A stretch of DNA of 64,000 nucleotides from Bryum argenteum (lineage: Eukaryota; Streptophyta; Bryopsida; Bryales; Bryaceae), in assembly GCA_037043015.1 (NCBI GenBank), contig CM073324.1, positions 16,582,597 to 16,646,596 of the forward strand, given 5' to 3'. The notes under the pieces are model-generated. The model saw nothing but the letters and a program-made list of their open reading frames with translations, had not been told where the DNA came from and did not search any database. A program made the position numbers and the translations under genes. Of this stretch, positions 1 through 12,570 are shown in pieces (positions within the stretch are counted from its first letter, which is position 1; each line of letters begins with the position of its first letter).

Positions 1-782
1 GTTGTTTTTTTCGATACTGTTGTTTATTATGTTGACTTCTTTTGTAGGTTTGGCAGAGTTGTTGCGTTTAGCTATCATGAGTGAACGAAATGAATAAGAT
101 GTAGTGTTGAAAGATTGTTGAGCTGATGAAATCAGGATTGAACGTCATTGAAGCCATTATCATGGAGTTTGAAATACCATGGCAATGTGTAAAATCATCA
201 TATCTTCACAATACCGTAGGTGTACATATGACAAGTAACAATGAAAATGTAACAATGACAAAGAAAATGAGTTGCTTACATTCATTCTTGATGGCTATGT
301 TTCTTTGTTTTGTATATGTAGTTTAGACTACTGTGGTAGAGAACAAAACATCATTATATATTGAACCTCATAAATGGAATGACTATCTACTAGATACATA
401 TTGTACTAATTTATCTAATTAAACATCATGATTGCCTAAATTATTATGATTAAATCATACAAACCTCGGAACCTCGATTGAATAGAGGTATGACACACAT
501 ATCGCTATATGAGAATGATACATATTATGTTTTAGAAAATGATTCCTATGTTGGAACATATATGGCTTTTATTTATATTGTAGCCCTTTTAACACATACA
601 TGATTGTAATCTTATTGGGTATTTTGTTACATCAATTTGAACGGTGATTGATTAACAATAGTTTTTTAGTTGAGTACTTCATAAGATGTAGCCATTTTGA
701 GTATGTAACATCTATTGCAATTTATTGCCCTACTCTTCTCATATACTATTCTTGGTTTGAAAAGCTCAATGTAATCTATAGT
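1..782. other. AT-rich spacer, no gene seen
   Basis: The sequence is AT-rich with only short open frames (for example 66 codons at 126-326) whose composition looks random. I see no splice-framed exons, repeats or RNA genes. It is probably the 3' flank of the minus-strand ankyrin gene, whose stop codon lies at 783. Confidence 0.5.
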
Positions 783-3700
783 TTATTTTGATGTTGATGC
801 TTCAGCTTCGTTCTCCATCTTTCTTGCTATTTCCGCTTCTATTTTACGCATATCGATAGTTTTGATTTCATTATAAGGAGCTCCTTCTCCAAGCAAATAG
901 CGGAATACAGCTTCTCCTTCATGACCTTTTGACTTGGCTAAGTATAGAGGAGTCAAACCATAATTGTCCTCTTTTTTATAATCAATTCCATATTGTACGA
1001 GCAATTCTTGAATCAACTCTCTAGTTAAGGTTCCATCTTTAAGTACTACTTATACATAATTAACCCTTATGCCAATAAGAGTGAATATATTTTGATTCAG
1101 CAATGGAAGGTAGTTAGGGATAACGTAATAACACAAGTAACTTAGCCCCTACATGTACTTGACGTTGAAAATCGACATTCTGGATGACAAGGTAAAACTC
1201 TGAAGAGCCAGAATTTCTTTATTGATTTTTATTTTTATTTTTTTAACAAAATCACTTGGGTTGGGCCACAAATTAGTCTAGTTAGCGCCGTAAAAATTTT
1301 AGACTCATACAATAAAGTAGAACTAATAGCATGCGTTTTAGTGAAGACAACTTTTGTTATGAGGCGTTTGCAACGTTTTTATGAGGCATTTCTTAAGTAA
1401 GCAACATATTGGAACTTGCTTCAACGACGTTATGAAGAAAATAAGTAATTTTACCGAATTCCAAGTAACATTACCTGTAACTTTGTAGATATAAGGTTGA
1501 AAATATTGCATGAGCAAGTACAAAAACGTTGCTAGACTTCAGCAATGTTTGGACAAAAACGTCTGTAGTTGCAAACCCCCCTTTTTTCTAGTAGTTATAC
1601 CACTTGAACTTAGTGTGCATAATTTTTAGTTGACCCTAAATGTCCCAACCTATTTTTAGCCAAAAAACACAATCTCAAAAAAAATGCCATCGATGAAAAT
1701 GATGATAAGCTATTGAGATCTCAACCGTATAAACTTGTAATAGACTTGATGTAGGTCACCTGGACCTAAATTTGAGCCATGAAGCCTCACATATTGTGAG
1801 ATCGTTACGTTTTAGTACGCAGAATAGACTACAGAATTTCATCAATTTCACTTTAGAGTGGAAATTCTACCAACAAACCAATCGCAATCAAATTTTTCTT
1901 AGCTCAAATAATAGTCTTGCAATGGTGAAATAGCCAAAAAATACAAAAGAAAACTGGTCCACAACTAGTCTCTTTGCACTCAAATTCATGCCTTATCTTC
2001 AAAACGTCTTCGATCTTGGCTAGGTTTATACCACTAGAACCAGACTCTTATTGGAAGCCATGTACCAAAAAATGTAGTTTGGAAGCCATCCCAAAAAATG
2101 AAGTTGAAATCCAACAGTGGATGAAGGAGATATATCTCCTCAAATATCATCCATTTTTTCACTTTTTTCATTGATAAAACAACATTGCAGATCCAATAGG
2201 AAAAGTATCTGGTTAAAAAACCTTTCAAACAAAAAGTTGTAAGTTGAAAATCACCTTAGGATCATGAATATTAAAATAAAAATCATGAAAAATTATTTTT
2301 GATTTCACATAAATGGCTTGCAATGGTAAAACACGCCCCATGCTTGGAAATCTAAAAACAAGAGCCGTCTCTACTAAATTGCATGCCAATAATTCATACT
2401 TTATTGTATGAGTCTGAAATTTTTACCGTACAAACTAAAATCAGTTTGGGACCTAACCCAACTTACCCAAGTGATTTTATCCAAAATAGACCACGGATGA
2501 AGAAGTTATGGCTCTTCAAAGTTGTTGCCTTCCATTCAGAATGTCATTTTTCTACACTCAGCGTATTGAGGGGTTTAAGTAACTAATAAGAGTTTGATAA
2601 GTGTACTAAAAATAATTTGGTATAATGAAAATTGACAAGAGACCAATTTGAAAAAGTATACTAGATCATCAAATCTACGATAAATGACACATTTAAGTAC
2701 TTTGAACTAGAAGCAATCTAGAAGTAAAACATTGCGAGCTCCCCCTATGCTTATGTGAACAAGATACAATGTGAACACTAAACTGTAAATCAGAGGATCT
2801 TTAGAGAATATGAATATACTCACATCCCCCAAAACAAATTTAAATTAGTGAACTAGTCATTCTGATTGAGTCTAGATTTACTTAGATGTAACATGTAAGC
2901 TGTCTATAAATATTTATTTATTATTAATATTCTTTAATATATTTCTCTAATCTTTAAACATATCATACATTTGGATACTGACAATTGGAAGATTGCCTGC
3001 CCTTGCTGCCCAATGGATAGCAGTTCTATATACACATAAATAAATATATTAATAGAATACATATCAATATGAAACTAATTGAAGTTTATCTATTAATCAA
3101 ATAGAATTGAAATAATTTGATGGGATGTGATATTAACATAGACATTTTTGAAATATGTATGTTGCTAAAAAATCTTCGTAAAAAATCATCTTAGAAAATG
3201 CGTTTTTATGTACACTTGGGTGATAAAGACTAATTTGGATTTGGTCAATATATAACCAATCTCCATTCATAGCACTAAGATATTATTGTAAAATTATTAC
3301 CTCTGTACAACACATAACATCACATTGGAAATTTGGCAAGATAGAAGGCAATTATATGAGAAACCAATATGCATAGTTGACAAAGTACATATCTACGTAC
3401 ATTTTTTTCACATTTGGTTGCATTGGATTATATCAAACTTCAAATATATTTTATAAATGATACACTTGTTGAAAGTTGCATGTTTCAAAAAACTATCATG
3501 GGAGATCTTTTATAATATATAGTTTCTAGGATCCTTGATGTAAAATTTACTTTGATATGATAATATTTGCTACTTAATAATAAATTTTTTTGACATGTTT
3601 ACACTTTCATAGAGTAACTGAACCACTAAAAACCAAGATCTTGCACACAAATATATTCTTGGTGAAACTATTATCATTATAAGTATTTTCACTAAAATTC

Positions 3701-4696
3701 AAATATTCGTAAATTCTTCAAAGATTTTAGGAAAACTTGGAAACCTATTTTGAGAATTATGTAACTAAAAATAGATAAACAAAGTAAATCAAAGTAGATC
3801 CAACCAAAGTAAAGAAGATCTTTCAACCAATAAAGTCAAGAAGAACCTATTTATAATTTTCTAAAATTTTACATACATGCCATAATATGAAAACTTTGTT
3901 TGGACTACTTTGGGAATTTAGCTTAGCAATATGCATATTTCTAGAATCAAGTTTTCATTATTTAGTAACACATGATTTATGATTTATTGTATGTTTGACT
4001 TGCCCCATCAATTGTTCTTTTGAATCTTTGAAGTAATATGCATCTGAGTAGGTACTATATTATTAAACATATTGAATTTAGGCTATTTTGTTACCTTCCC
4101 GCATGAGTATCCTTTTGGTTGATACTTGCACTTAATCGAATTAGGGTTTCAACACATGGAAGATGTCCACAATCACATGCCCATATCAATGCTGTTCTTC
4201 CAACTCGATCCTATAAAAGAAGCATTTATGATAATTCAATTTTATTGGTGGTCATCAAATATGGAGTGATAACAAAATTAGTTAATGACCTAAAGTGTTA
4301 AGCAATCATGCACTTTTCTATTATAAAGTCTTTGATCTTAAGCGAGAAGTGATTTTTGTTATTTGATACGAGTAAACAATTGGGTATATACCAATATTTT
4401 CATGTACTTCAAAAAAATATTCAACAATTAGTGAAGGTAATTACTTATAATAAGGTAACTTCTCTTACTTTTGCATCAACATCAAAATGCTTGGTTTTGG
4501 AAAAACGCATGATTGCACGAGCGTCACCATATTGAGCTGCATCAAATATTGTTAGAATGTCTTTTTTTACATTTTTCAATTCATATATAGAGAATTTTGT
4601 ACTATTTGAGGTCTCTGGTGGACAATCTATATCTTCAAGATGGGTGTGACTTGCTCCCAATGTTGCCGGTCTTGTTACTCGTTTAGTAAAATCCAT
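783..4696 (-). CDS. ankyrin-repeat protein, four exons
   Basis: The proposed exons on the minus strand are 4469-4696, 4095-4210, 2969-3025 and 783-1020. All have GT donors and AG acceptors, and they sum to 639 nt (212 residues). Exon 1 begins MDFTKRVTRP and holds a degenerate first repeat (DILTIFDAAQYGDARAIMRF). Exon 2 gives a clear ankyrin helix pair (GRTALIWACDCGHLPCVETL). The exon 2-3 junction restores a second one (GRTAIHWAARAGNLPIV). The last exon carries a third (YGLTPLYLAKSKGHEGEAVF) and an acidic, charged tail ending STSK. No signal peptide or membrane segment is visible. Ankyrin repeats are protein-binding scaffolds, and nothing here points to a specific partner. The donor of exon 3 is the weakest call; it was chosen because it keeps the frame. 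Intron 3 (1021-2968) contains a dispersed repeat in inverted orientation relative to the 21-kb copy. Confidence 0.6.
1180..2585 (-). repeat. dispersed repeat, copy 1 (in intron 3 of the ankyrin gene)
   Basis: Several blocks match, in reverse complement, the region 21340-22200. Examples are the block around 2095-2165, which pairs with 21740-21800, and the block around 1740-1870, which pairs with 22080-22180. The end near 2500-2575 also matches 23290-23400. It has no long reading frame and looks like a non-autonomous transposon family. Confidence 0.55.
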
Positions 4697-5840
4697 TTAG
4701 GCACCTTATTTTCAATATATAAATGTGTATAAGAAATGTCAGTTTCATGTACATAGTGTGCTAATTTTTGAAACTCATATGTCAAATATTTTAGGCCAAT
4801 GAGACAAGATTTATCTCTCCAAATTTGTATAAGTTGTAGTACTCCAAATTGAACATGTTGTCTAGATTTCTACCTTAGGTTCCAACATCTTGCATGTTCG
4901 TAACTTGATTAAACATTAATTTACATATCTTGTACGTTGACACTAGATTAAGAACTTAATTCAATTTTAATTCATAATAGTGAACTTTCCTTGAAAGGTT
5001 AAATTTAACAAAAGTTAAGTAATCCCTATTATTGTGCCCACTAAGGACCTTAAAGTTGTTGCTAGTTAGTGATATATCATAGACATTTGGTCAATTGTTG
5101 ACCCTATTAGCTATAAATTCCAACTTATTGAATTTAGTGAGAATGTGTTTTGTAGTGTCTGTGAGTAACCTAATCTATATAAAAGAAGTATAATACTCTT
5201 TTGGACCTACAATTAATTTGTGTTAAAATTTATAAGGCCATAGTTGTGAAATTAATACATTTTGACACTACTGCAATCTTTGTTATATGCTAGATTTCAC
5301 AATTACCATTACTTTTGTTACCATGTTACATTAACTTTTTTAAATATATTCAAAGGTACTTAATTTTTGGGTTAATCAAACTATATAATCAGGAAGTCGA
5401 AACAATGTTAAGTCTCATAAAAGTCGTTATACTTTTTGGCCAAAAGCCTCAAAAGCCTCAAAATTATCAAATCAACTATCTGACCATAGTCTCAAAATTT
5501 TAGGGAAATGATGCTATACTCATGAGGGAGTTTGTGGAGTTTCTTGTACTTGATTTCATATTTCTTCTACAAGCTTTTTCAACCATAGAAATTGAGAGAT
5601 CTTTCAAGAAGTACAGATGATTTTCTTTTGAAAATACATACAAAAAATAAAGTGATTGATTTTATAATTTATAATATATCACTAATATTATATTATAAAC
5701 CTTCTATAGGATTGGCCAATCGATAGTAAAATGGCGAAAATGCAAAGATAGAGTAATTGTGCAAAGGCAAAAGACCAATTTGGTCAAAATATCATACTAA
5801 TTTAATTGAACATATAATTTAGGCACCAACACCCTACACC
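4697..5840. other. AT-rich spacer, no gene seen
   Basis: This lies between the ankyrin gene start and the first membrane-protein copy. It presumably holds the ankyrin promoter, but I cannot point to a convincing TATA box. Open frames are short and AT-biased. Confidence 0.4.
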
Positions 5841-5897
5841 CTAAAATCCTCATGTTTGAACCCTAAAATCGCGTACCCTAAAGCTGCAGCGAGCAAG

Positions 5898-6680
5898 CTA
5901 CGACAAGTTTTGTTTGGCCCAAGAATCTTGATACCCTTGACCATGATACCGTGCCGGGTCCGTCGTTTCCTGCACAAAACGAACCATCCATCTCCACCGA
6001 CCGGCCGGTACCCTCAAACACACGCCATGTATCGCCACCATGGGAAGCCCAATAACGAATCTCGCGGCGCAGAATGCGACCATCCAGCGCCCGTCCACGC
6101 CCCCAAGCAACATCGCAGGCGCAATCATCCCAGGCACCGCCGCACACAACAATGCCAGTGTATACAGATTCCCATACAACTCAAAGAATCTCCTGGACTC
6201 AGTAACAGCCCAGAACAACGCGATGAAGTAGCGCACCCACACATACGTACTCACGGCGCACCACAACAGCAACACCTCACACTCCCCGCCGGATACCCAC
6301 ACAGCCCGCGCCCGATTCGCATTGAAAGCGGTGCTCAGAATGTAGAGCGGCACGTTCAGGACTCGCACTCCGGGAACCTTTCGTAGCAGGAAGAGGTTGC
6401 TAATCGAATGTCCGAGCGCTGCCAGTGCTAGTGTCCGCGCTGAACCATTTGTGGGTGTCCAGTGCGAGCTCTGAATGGCCAGCCAGCAGAGGCAGCCGCC
6501 GTAGACTACTGTTAACCCGCAGAGAATGTGGACGACGAGGACTGCCATGCTGAATCGATCTGAGCGATGACGAACTGCTGGGTACGTCTTGCTGATACGT
6601 CTCTGGGCTGTTCCTAGTAGGATGTAGCCTAGATTTGCTGAGAAGACGCACCACAGAAAACTACTCACTGATGGACCCAT
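5898..6680 (-). CDS. multi-pass membrane protein, copy A (unknown function)
   Basis: This is a single uninterrupted frame of 260 codons, starting MGPSVSSFLWCVF. I see about seven hydrophobic segments (roughly residues 6-23, 44-69, 82-100, 104-120, 131-157, 166-190 and 197-220), separated by short basic or polar loops. There is a charged C-terminal tail (WAKQNLS). I do not recognise the family. The start was chosen because the same MGP start is conserved in copy B, after which the upstream sequences diverge sharply. The gene is intronless and clearly more GC-rich than the spacers around it, unlike most neighbours. Both copies keep an open frame despite substitutions near the 3' end, which argues for a functional protein. 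It could be a lineage-specific gene, a retrocopy or an acquired gene. Confidence 0.7.
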   Translation of the reverse strand: MGPSVSSFLWCVFSANLGYILLGTAQRRISKTYPAVRHRSDRFSMAVLVVHILCGLTVVYGGCLCWLAIQSSHWTPTNGSARTLALAALGHSISNLFLLRKVPGVRVLNVPLYILSTAFNANRARAVWVSGGECEVLLLWCAVSTYVWVRYFIALFWAVTESRRFFELYGNLYTLALLCAAVPGMIAPAMLLGGVDGRWMVAFCAARFVIGLPMVAIHGVCLRVPAGRWRWMVRFVQETTDPARYHGQGYQDSWAKQNLS

Positions 6681-8356
6681 GACAAAATCGAGCTATGTCG
6701 AAGTGGTGATCAATCAATGTATCGATTACAGGTTCGTCGGTACTAAAACCTAAGGTTCGATACGCCCAAACAATTGTGTACTGAGGATTCGTCCATCTAG
6801 GTTTGAACATCACCCACAGCCGTGCTTAGAATGAACAATGCATGAATGTGGCTCATCGAATGTTGTTTGCCGAACCACCTTCTAGTGGATGCTACTAATG
6901 GTGGGAACGATATTCTAGGGATCGTTCTGCACCAAACAATGTAGACGACTGAGGGTTCGTCGATGCTGGAACTCAGAGATCGATTGTCATATTGGTGTAG
7001 CAAATTGACATGTTGGTGATTGAAACCCCTCGTTTAGCACACTGATGCCTCATCTCCACCTAGCACACAGTCAAAAGCCCTAATTGAGTAGGGAACGAAA
7101 TAACCGGCTTGTGTTCACACAGGTAGAACCCTACATTCATGGTTGAAAGTGCTAACTTAGTGCGAATTTTCAGTGTACTTGGTGGTACGTCATACCTGTT
7201 TCCTACAAACTGCAGTTGGCGATATGAATTGGTGCTAGATAGATAATGTGAGACTGGGTTCCAAGGATAATGTGTGAGACTGCGATTTGCAAGCAATTGG
7301 AAATTCCTCTGCAGTGTGCGGCTTCGTATCACTTCTAAAGTTTGAAAATTGACATGGGTGATCAAATGGAGAGCAATTGACACTCCATTCTTTTACTGGA
7401 GATGTAAATACTAGATTGTTACCATTGAAGAATGCACACAAGAACCCCCTCTAATAGCTCTCGAAAATCGATATACAGCAGAACAAACCTTGCTCCCAAA
7501 AACAACATACATCTGCATCTGGTATTCATGAGGGATTCGAGCTAGGTCTGGGTTCAGGGAAGATGCATTGCTGATAATTTACAGGAGCGACGAGGAGGGA
7601 GTGAGCAGCGAGAGCGAGCATCAAAACTCAATATCTAGGTTTCCCTGGATTCATGAAGCTTCAAAACACTCGCTTAACTTCCGGAGCAGTTAGCTAACTT
7701 GAGCCGTACTTGATCGGGTAGGAGTGAGCTTTTTCATCGTAAATCTCATCCAAGAAAGCGGTTACTTGAGCGTGCATATAGAAAAGACACTCTTGTTCGA
7801 ACATGGCCACTGTTTCTAGAACATGGCTACTCTTTTCAAAACATGACCACTCTTGTTAAAGAATTTTCAACTTGGGGTTCGTGAAGTTTTTGACTTTTAC
7901 ATGCTAATAACTCGCATTTCCCAGATCGGTTTTTCACAGATCTTTTCCGGCAATTGCTTCATTTTATACGGAGAATAGAAGTTTATTTGCAATTTTCATG
8001 GGGTTTTAGCCAGTGGTTTCATGAATGGATCGGCCAGTGTACTAAATCCATCGGCTCATAATAAACTAGTCGTTGATTCTCCCTATCATTGTTTCCAACC
8101 ACTCTTATAACATATCCACCTGTTCCATTTTGGAAGCATATCCACTTATGCTATGAAAATAACACCATGATAGAATGACTCATTTGATATATCAAAATGA
8201 CACTTGGAATATTGCCATTCTGAACAAACTTACGCACAAATAAGTGAAAAATGGTCAACATAATATAATTTGGAATGAAACTGTGATAAACGAAACAGCA
8301 CTCTACTCCCTAAATCCTGACGTTAAGTCCTAAATCCTATCGTCATTACCTGCATG
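6681..8356. other. flanking spacer between the twin membrane genes
   Basis: The first ~400 bases (6690-7080) are a diverged relative of the flank upstream of copy B (9145-9520). The two share phrases about a GTCGACTGAGG-type motif and a CCTCGTTTAGCA / CCTCCTTTAGCA motif, so the duplication unit included 5' flank. Around 7790-7865 there are about three short tandem units built on ACATGGCCACTCTT. A 107-codon frame at 7060-7383 (minus) has no recognisable features and I do not call it. Confidence 0.45.
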
Positions 8357-9142
8357 CTACGACATGTTTTGTTTTGCCCAAGAATCTTGGTACCCTTGAC
8401 CATGATACCGGTCAGGGTCCGTCGTTTCCAGCACGAACCGAACCATCCATCGCCGCCGGTTGGCCGGTACCCTCAAACACACGCCATGTATCGCCACCAT
8501 AGGAGGCCCAAGAACAAACCCCGCGCCGCAGAACGCAACCATCCAGCCGCGCCCGGCCACGCCCCCAAGCAACATTGCAGGCGCAACCATCCCTGGCACC
8601 GCCGCACACAACAAAGCCAGTGTGTACAGATTCCCATACAGCTCAAAGAATCTCCTGGACTCAGTAACAGCCCAGAACAACGCAATGAAGTAGCGCACCC
8701 ACACATACGTACTCACGGCGCACCACAACAGCAACACCTCACACTCCCCGCCGGATACCCACACAGCCCGCGCCCGATTCGCATTGAAAGCGGTGCTCAG
8801 AATGTAGAGCGGCACGTTCAGGACTCGCACTCCGGGAACCTTTCGTAGCAGGAAGAGGTTGCTAATCGAATGTCCGAGCGCTGCCAGTGCTAGTGTCCGC
8901 GCTGCTCCATTTGTGGGTGTCCAGTGCGAGTTCTGAATGGCCAGCCAGCAGAGGCAGCCGCCGTAGACTACTGTTAACCCGCAGAGAATGTGGACGACGA
9001 GGACTGCCATGCTGAATCGATCTGAGCGATGACGAACTGCTGGGTATGCCTTGCTGATACGTCTCTGGGCTGTTCCTAGAATTATGTAGCCTAGATTTGC
9101 TGAGAAGACGCACCACAGAAAACTGCTCGCTAATGGACCCAT
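8357..9142 (-). CDS. multi-pass membrane protein, copy B (unknown function)
   Basis: This is a paralogue of the protein at 5898-6680, with 261 codons from the conserved MGP start (MGPLASSFLWCVF). The frame stays open a further 35 codons upstream to an ATG at 9247, but that extension is not conserved in copy A and is probably leader sequence. The predicted topology is the same, about seven membrane segments. Residues ~81-185 are identical to copy A by eye. The last ~75 residues carry scattered replacements (for example GLP to GPP, RWR to RRR, NLS to NMS) and a one-residue insertion. The gene is intronless and GC-rich. Function unknown: no catalytic motif is visible to me. Confidence 0.7.
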   Translation of the reverse strand: MGPLASSFLWCVFSANLGYIILGTAQRRISKAYPAVRHRSDRFSMAVLVVHILCGLTVVYGGCLCWLAIQNSHWTPTNGAARTLALAALGHSISNLFLLRKVPGVRVLNVPLYILSTAFNANRARAVWVSGGECEVLLLWCAVSTYVWVRYFIALFWAVTESRRFFELYGNLYTLALLCAAVPGMVAPAMLLGGVAGRGWMVAFCGAGFVLGPPMVAIHGVCLRVPANRRRWMVRFVLETTDPDRYHGQGYQDSWAKQNMS

Positions 9143-10000
9143 GATGGTGAAACCAGCTTTGTCGATGTTCCGGAATGCGAAGGAGTGCAGACGTATCGAT
9201 GGTTTATAGATGTTGGTAGAGAGACGACGGCGACCTTCTACTACCACTGGAAACTACTGTCGGATCAATGAATATTACTACCGAGTTAGTGAACACTACT
9301 ACCAAGTTAGTGGATACCAGAACCCACAGAACAATATGTCGACTGAGGTTGCGTCCAATATCTCAGAGATTGTTCTGAAGTACATGGACTGAGGTTTCTT
9401 CCAATAATGAAATCGGGGGATCGTCCTGCAATGAGATACATTGATTCGATGTGAATTTAAAGGCCTGGCAACCGTAATCGTTTGGCAAGTTGACGAAAGA
9501 AACTCCTCCTTTAGCATATACCGAGCTCGTGTGTTAACAACTTGGTGAGAGTTGATCTGATAGTGGCTGTTACCGACGACGGAGAACGAACAACTTGCAC
9601 GAGGGACTTGTTCCTGCCTTCCCATTATCAGAATCACGCGGAAGGAATTTTACCAGTCGACAGAATCTCATCGGTGATCGGTCGGTTTCGAACTGTAGAT
9701 CCCGTAATACCCGCTGTTCTGGTCTACCAGTTATTGCTGTTTTCTATGTCCTTCATTCCCCATGCTTTTCTTTATCTTTTCCAGAGATGGCATTCGATTT
9801 TTTCCAGTTCCCAGCCAATTTAAGGTGGGCATGCAGTAAGTGACCTCTTCAGCAAGTCCACTTTAACAGTGAACGTCCACCGAAGGATATTTATTGCAAG
9901 GTCGAGCGGTAAAATCACATGTTCGGTCCTTTCGCATTGTGTAACAGCAGCATTTCGACATAGCGGTGACTTCGAACGTAAAGACTGCATCTTGCAGTGT
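9143..10000. other. 5' flank of membrane-protein copy B
   Basis: This is related to 6681-7080 by duplication. Two overlapping short frames (9542-9823, 9595-9843) are present, but neither has a recognisable domain or splice context. Short direct repeats based on ACTACTACCGAGTTAGTG occur near 9275-9315. Confidence 0.4.
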
Positions 10001-10004
10001 AAAA

Positions 10005-12160
10005 TCTGAGCTTGCTGAGAATCCCAAAAAGGATTTAGTTGATCTAATCCAAGGCAGTCTTATACATGTGCGTCATACTGTGAATAGAAAAGATGGGACT
10101 GGTTGACAATTCAGGCCTGGAGGGTGGTTGACATCTGAGTATCTGACGGGGAAATATCCCCGAACTCAACTTAGTTTGAAGCGTTCAACGTTTAGGAAGG
10201 CGCAAACTGTAAAGTACTTAACCTTAAATGCCTATGGGGTCTAAAACGGGCAGCCCAAAATTGGATCACAACATCTTTTGGACTTGGGCATCATGAATAG
10301 TGCACTTTTTGAACTTGGGCACCATGAATGAACCAATCAATGATGAGCTTGCAACCTCCTACAAGGTTATGTACAACCCCAACCTACCTACCACAATCCT
10401 TTCAAAGCACAAAATCACTCGTACAAATTGTGATTTGAATTGTAAAATTTCACTTTTTGAATGCATCATAAGACGGTGACCAATTTGACATCAAAATATA
10501 AGTGAAAAGTTGATTATAGTGAGAGCTATAGAGAAGATTCTGTTGGAATCAAGCCCCTTGGGCTTGCTTGGGTGTATAAGGGTTAAAATTGCAATCTGGG
10601 TAGACCATGGCCATTCATGTCAGGCGCTGAAAAATACGATTCCCTGAATTTTTCCAAGTCAAGCGCATTGAATAAAACTATAACCTCACACATCCACACC
10701 ATGCACAAGTTCCTTGCATCCCTAGAGCTTTCTCCCCAACTGTTGTCGCTTTCTGCATCTTCGATAGCAAAGTGTTTTCGATCCCTGTAGACAAGGTTGT
10801 CTACAGTGACATAGTCAAAAGCCGAACTAGAAGCTTGTGGGCATTGTTGTCTTATTAGACAAAATTCCTAATCATTTGTCAAACATAACTTAGATGAGAT
10901 GGACGTTTGATACATAAAAGACATCTTAGATGTACATCTTATTTAAATTGTGTTTGATTAATGAATAGGGATCTTGTATGAAAAGACAACCATGCTTGTG
11001 AGGATGTATTTCGTGCAAGCAAAGAGAGGGACTAATGAATAGGAACTGTGTATGATGATAAGACAACCATGCTTGTGGGATGTCTTTCGTGCAAGCAAAG
11101 AGAGCGACTAATGAATAGGGATTTTGTTGAATAAGAGTTTTTTCTATAATTAGACAACCATGATAAGACAACCATGCTTGTGGGGATGTAAATCGTGCAA
11201 GCAAGGAGAGCGACTAATGAATAGGAATTTTGTTGAACAAGAATTTTGTCTATGATCAGATAACCATGCTTGTGGGGATGTATTTCATGCAAGCAAGGAG
11301 ATCAATTGACTGGCAAATTTAAGCGTGCATGATAGCATTGTGACATTCCGTGCTTAAATGGTGGCCCTCCTGCTCGATGGACCCGCAATGGTTGCTTCGC
11401 GTGCTGTTTCCAATTAAATGGTCACTTTGCTCTGAATCCCTAAGGGCTGATTTTTAATTGGTGGTTGGTGGTTGGACGCTAATATTTTTTATATTTATTA
11501 AATACCTTCATGACTTTATCGCGTGATAAAGTTGAGATGAACTTTTACATCATCCCATTATATGACACTGATGTGGTAATTTATGATAAGAAAATTAACT
11601 ATTGCTCATGTAATCAACTTTCCAACTTGTTAGTTTGCCCTCAATTAAGTTATAGTGCATGCCATGAATTTTTAGCTCGCCACTTTTCACTTTTCACGTG
11701 ATCTTCAATAAAAGGATATGTGAGTAACTTGACAATGATACTTTCACATTCTCGTAAAAATAAGTTTGAAAGAAATTGTTGAAAGACCATGAAACTCAAA
11801 AACTCAATTACATTTTTTTTCAAGGTAACAATGTGCAACTACGTATGCTTAGTTATGAATATGACTAGTAGTAGTCTAGAAGATACATAATTTCAGGTTA
11901 TTTATTTGAGAATGTATAGTTACTTGATAACATTAATGTACCATGTCACTATTTCTGTACCACCATGTATGTTATACGAACAATAAAATTTTAGTAAAAT
12001 TGCATTTTTTTCCATCTTGTGCACTTCGTAAACAGCATGCGTATTCTTCAACACAAGTGGTGATTTGCAAGTCTTTAAATCTATTGATTCATGCATGCAA
12101 TTTAAGATGATGATGACAACTCTATATTTAAAATCACTCTTTAATACTTGAACCCCCGCC
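10005..12160 (-). pseudogene. decayed partial copy of the beta carbonic anhydrase locus
   Basis: This segment matches 14090-15060 in blocks: 10008-10060, 10170-10230, 11465-11830 and 11990-12150. The block at about 11650-11800 corresponds to the last exon of the intact gene, and the minus-strand reading still shows [16 protein letters not shown] seven-base duplication of TTTTCAC near 11680-11697 shifts the frame after that point. The upstream exons with the zinc ligands are absent. About 1.2 kb (10230-11460) has no counterpart in the intact locus and carries the minisatellite at 10956-11303. It cannot encode an enzyme. Confidence 0.7.
10956..11303. repeat. minisatellite, about four units of 74-105 bp
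   Basis: The units start at about 10956, 11029, 11105 and 11210 with a GACTAATGAATAGG-like motif. Each contains AGACAACCATGCTTGTGGGG and a CGTGCAAGCAAGGAGAG motif. The third unit has an extra internal duplication of GACAACCATG. The minus strand is open across most of the array and reads as degenerate repeats, but there is no start context or flanking exon, so I treat it as non-coding. Confidence 0.8.
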
Positions 12161-12570
12161 GTGAATAGAGGAGGTTTGATGTTTGTTGTTTACACTACAA
12201 GCAATTTGGACTCAATTAGCTATTTATCTGCTCTTATAAGTCTGTCAGACGAAGAATCCAAATGCGGTGTTGAATGGAATCAAGTTTGAATTCATGTCAT
12301 GCTACTTGGCATTTGTCTTTTGACACATTCATATTCTTGAATGTTGGTGTGACATATTCTTTTGACTTACTGTTTTTTGGGGTGACATGCTGAGAATATC
12401 GTTTGAAGTGCATATTTCAATGTACTAGGTGTTGTTGGCAATCCAAATTATATATTGGAAAATTTTGTTTAGGAATATTAAAGAAACGTAAGACATGTCA
12501 TCTTGCATGGGCAAGTGCATTAATTTGAGACTTTTTGACTTTCAATTCAATTATTTTCTCTTGAACGTTC
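12161..12570. other. AT-rich spacer, no gene seen
   Basis: No recognisable coding, RNA or repeat structure is visible. Confidence 0.4.

Noticed and set aside
5856-6386. 176-codon plus-strand frame over membrane-protein copy A (and the 164-codon equivalent at 8354-8848)
   Set aside because: These are antisense shadows of the GC-rich minus-strand genes. They are His/Pro/Arg-rich, with no domain and no independent conservation.
9542-9843. Two overlapping 82-93 codon frames upstream of copy B
   Set aside because: Different frames over the same bases with no domain; part of a duplicated, diverged flank.
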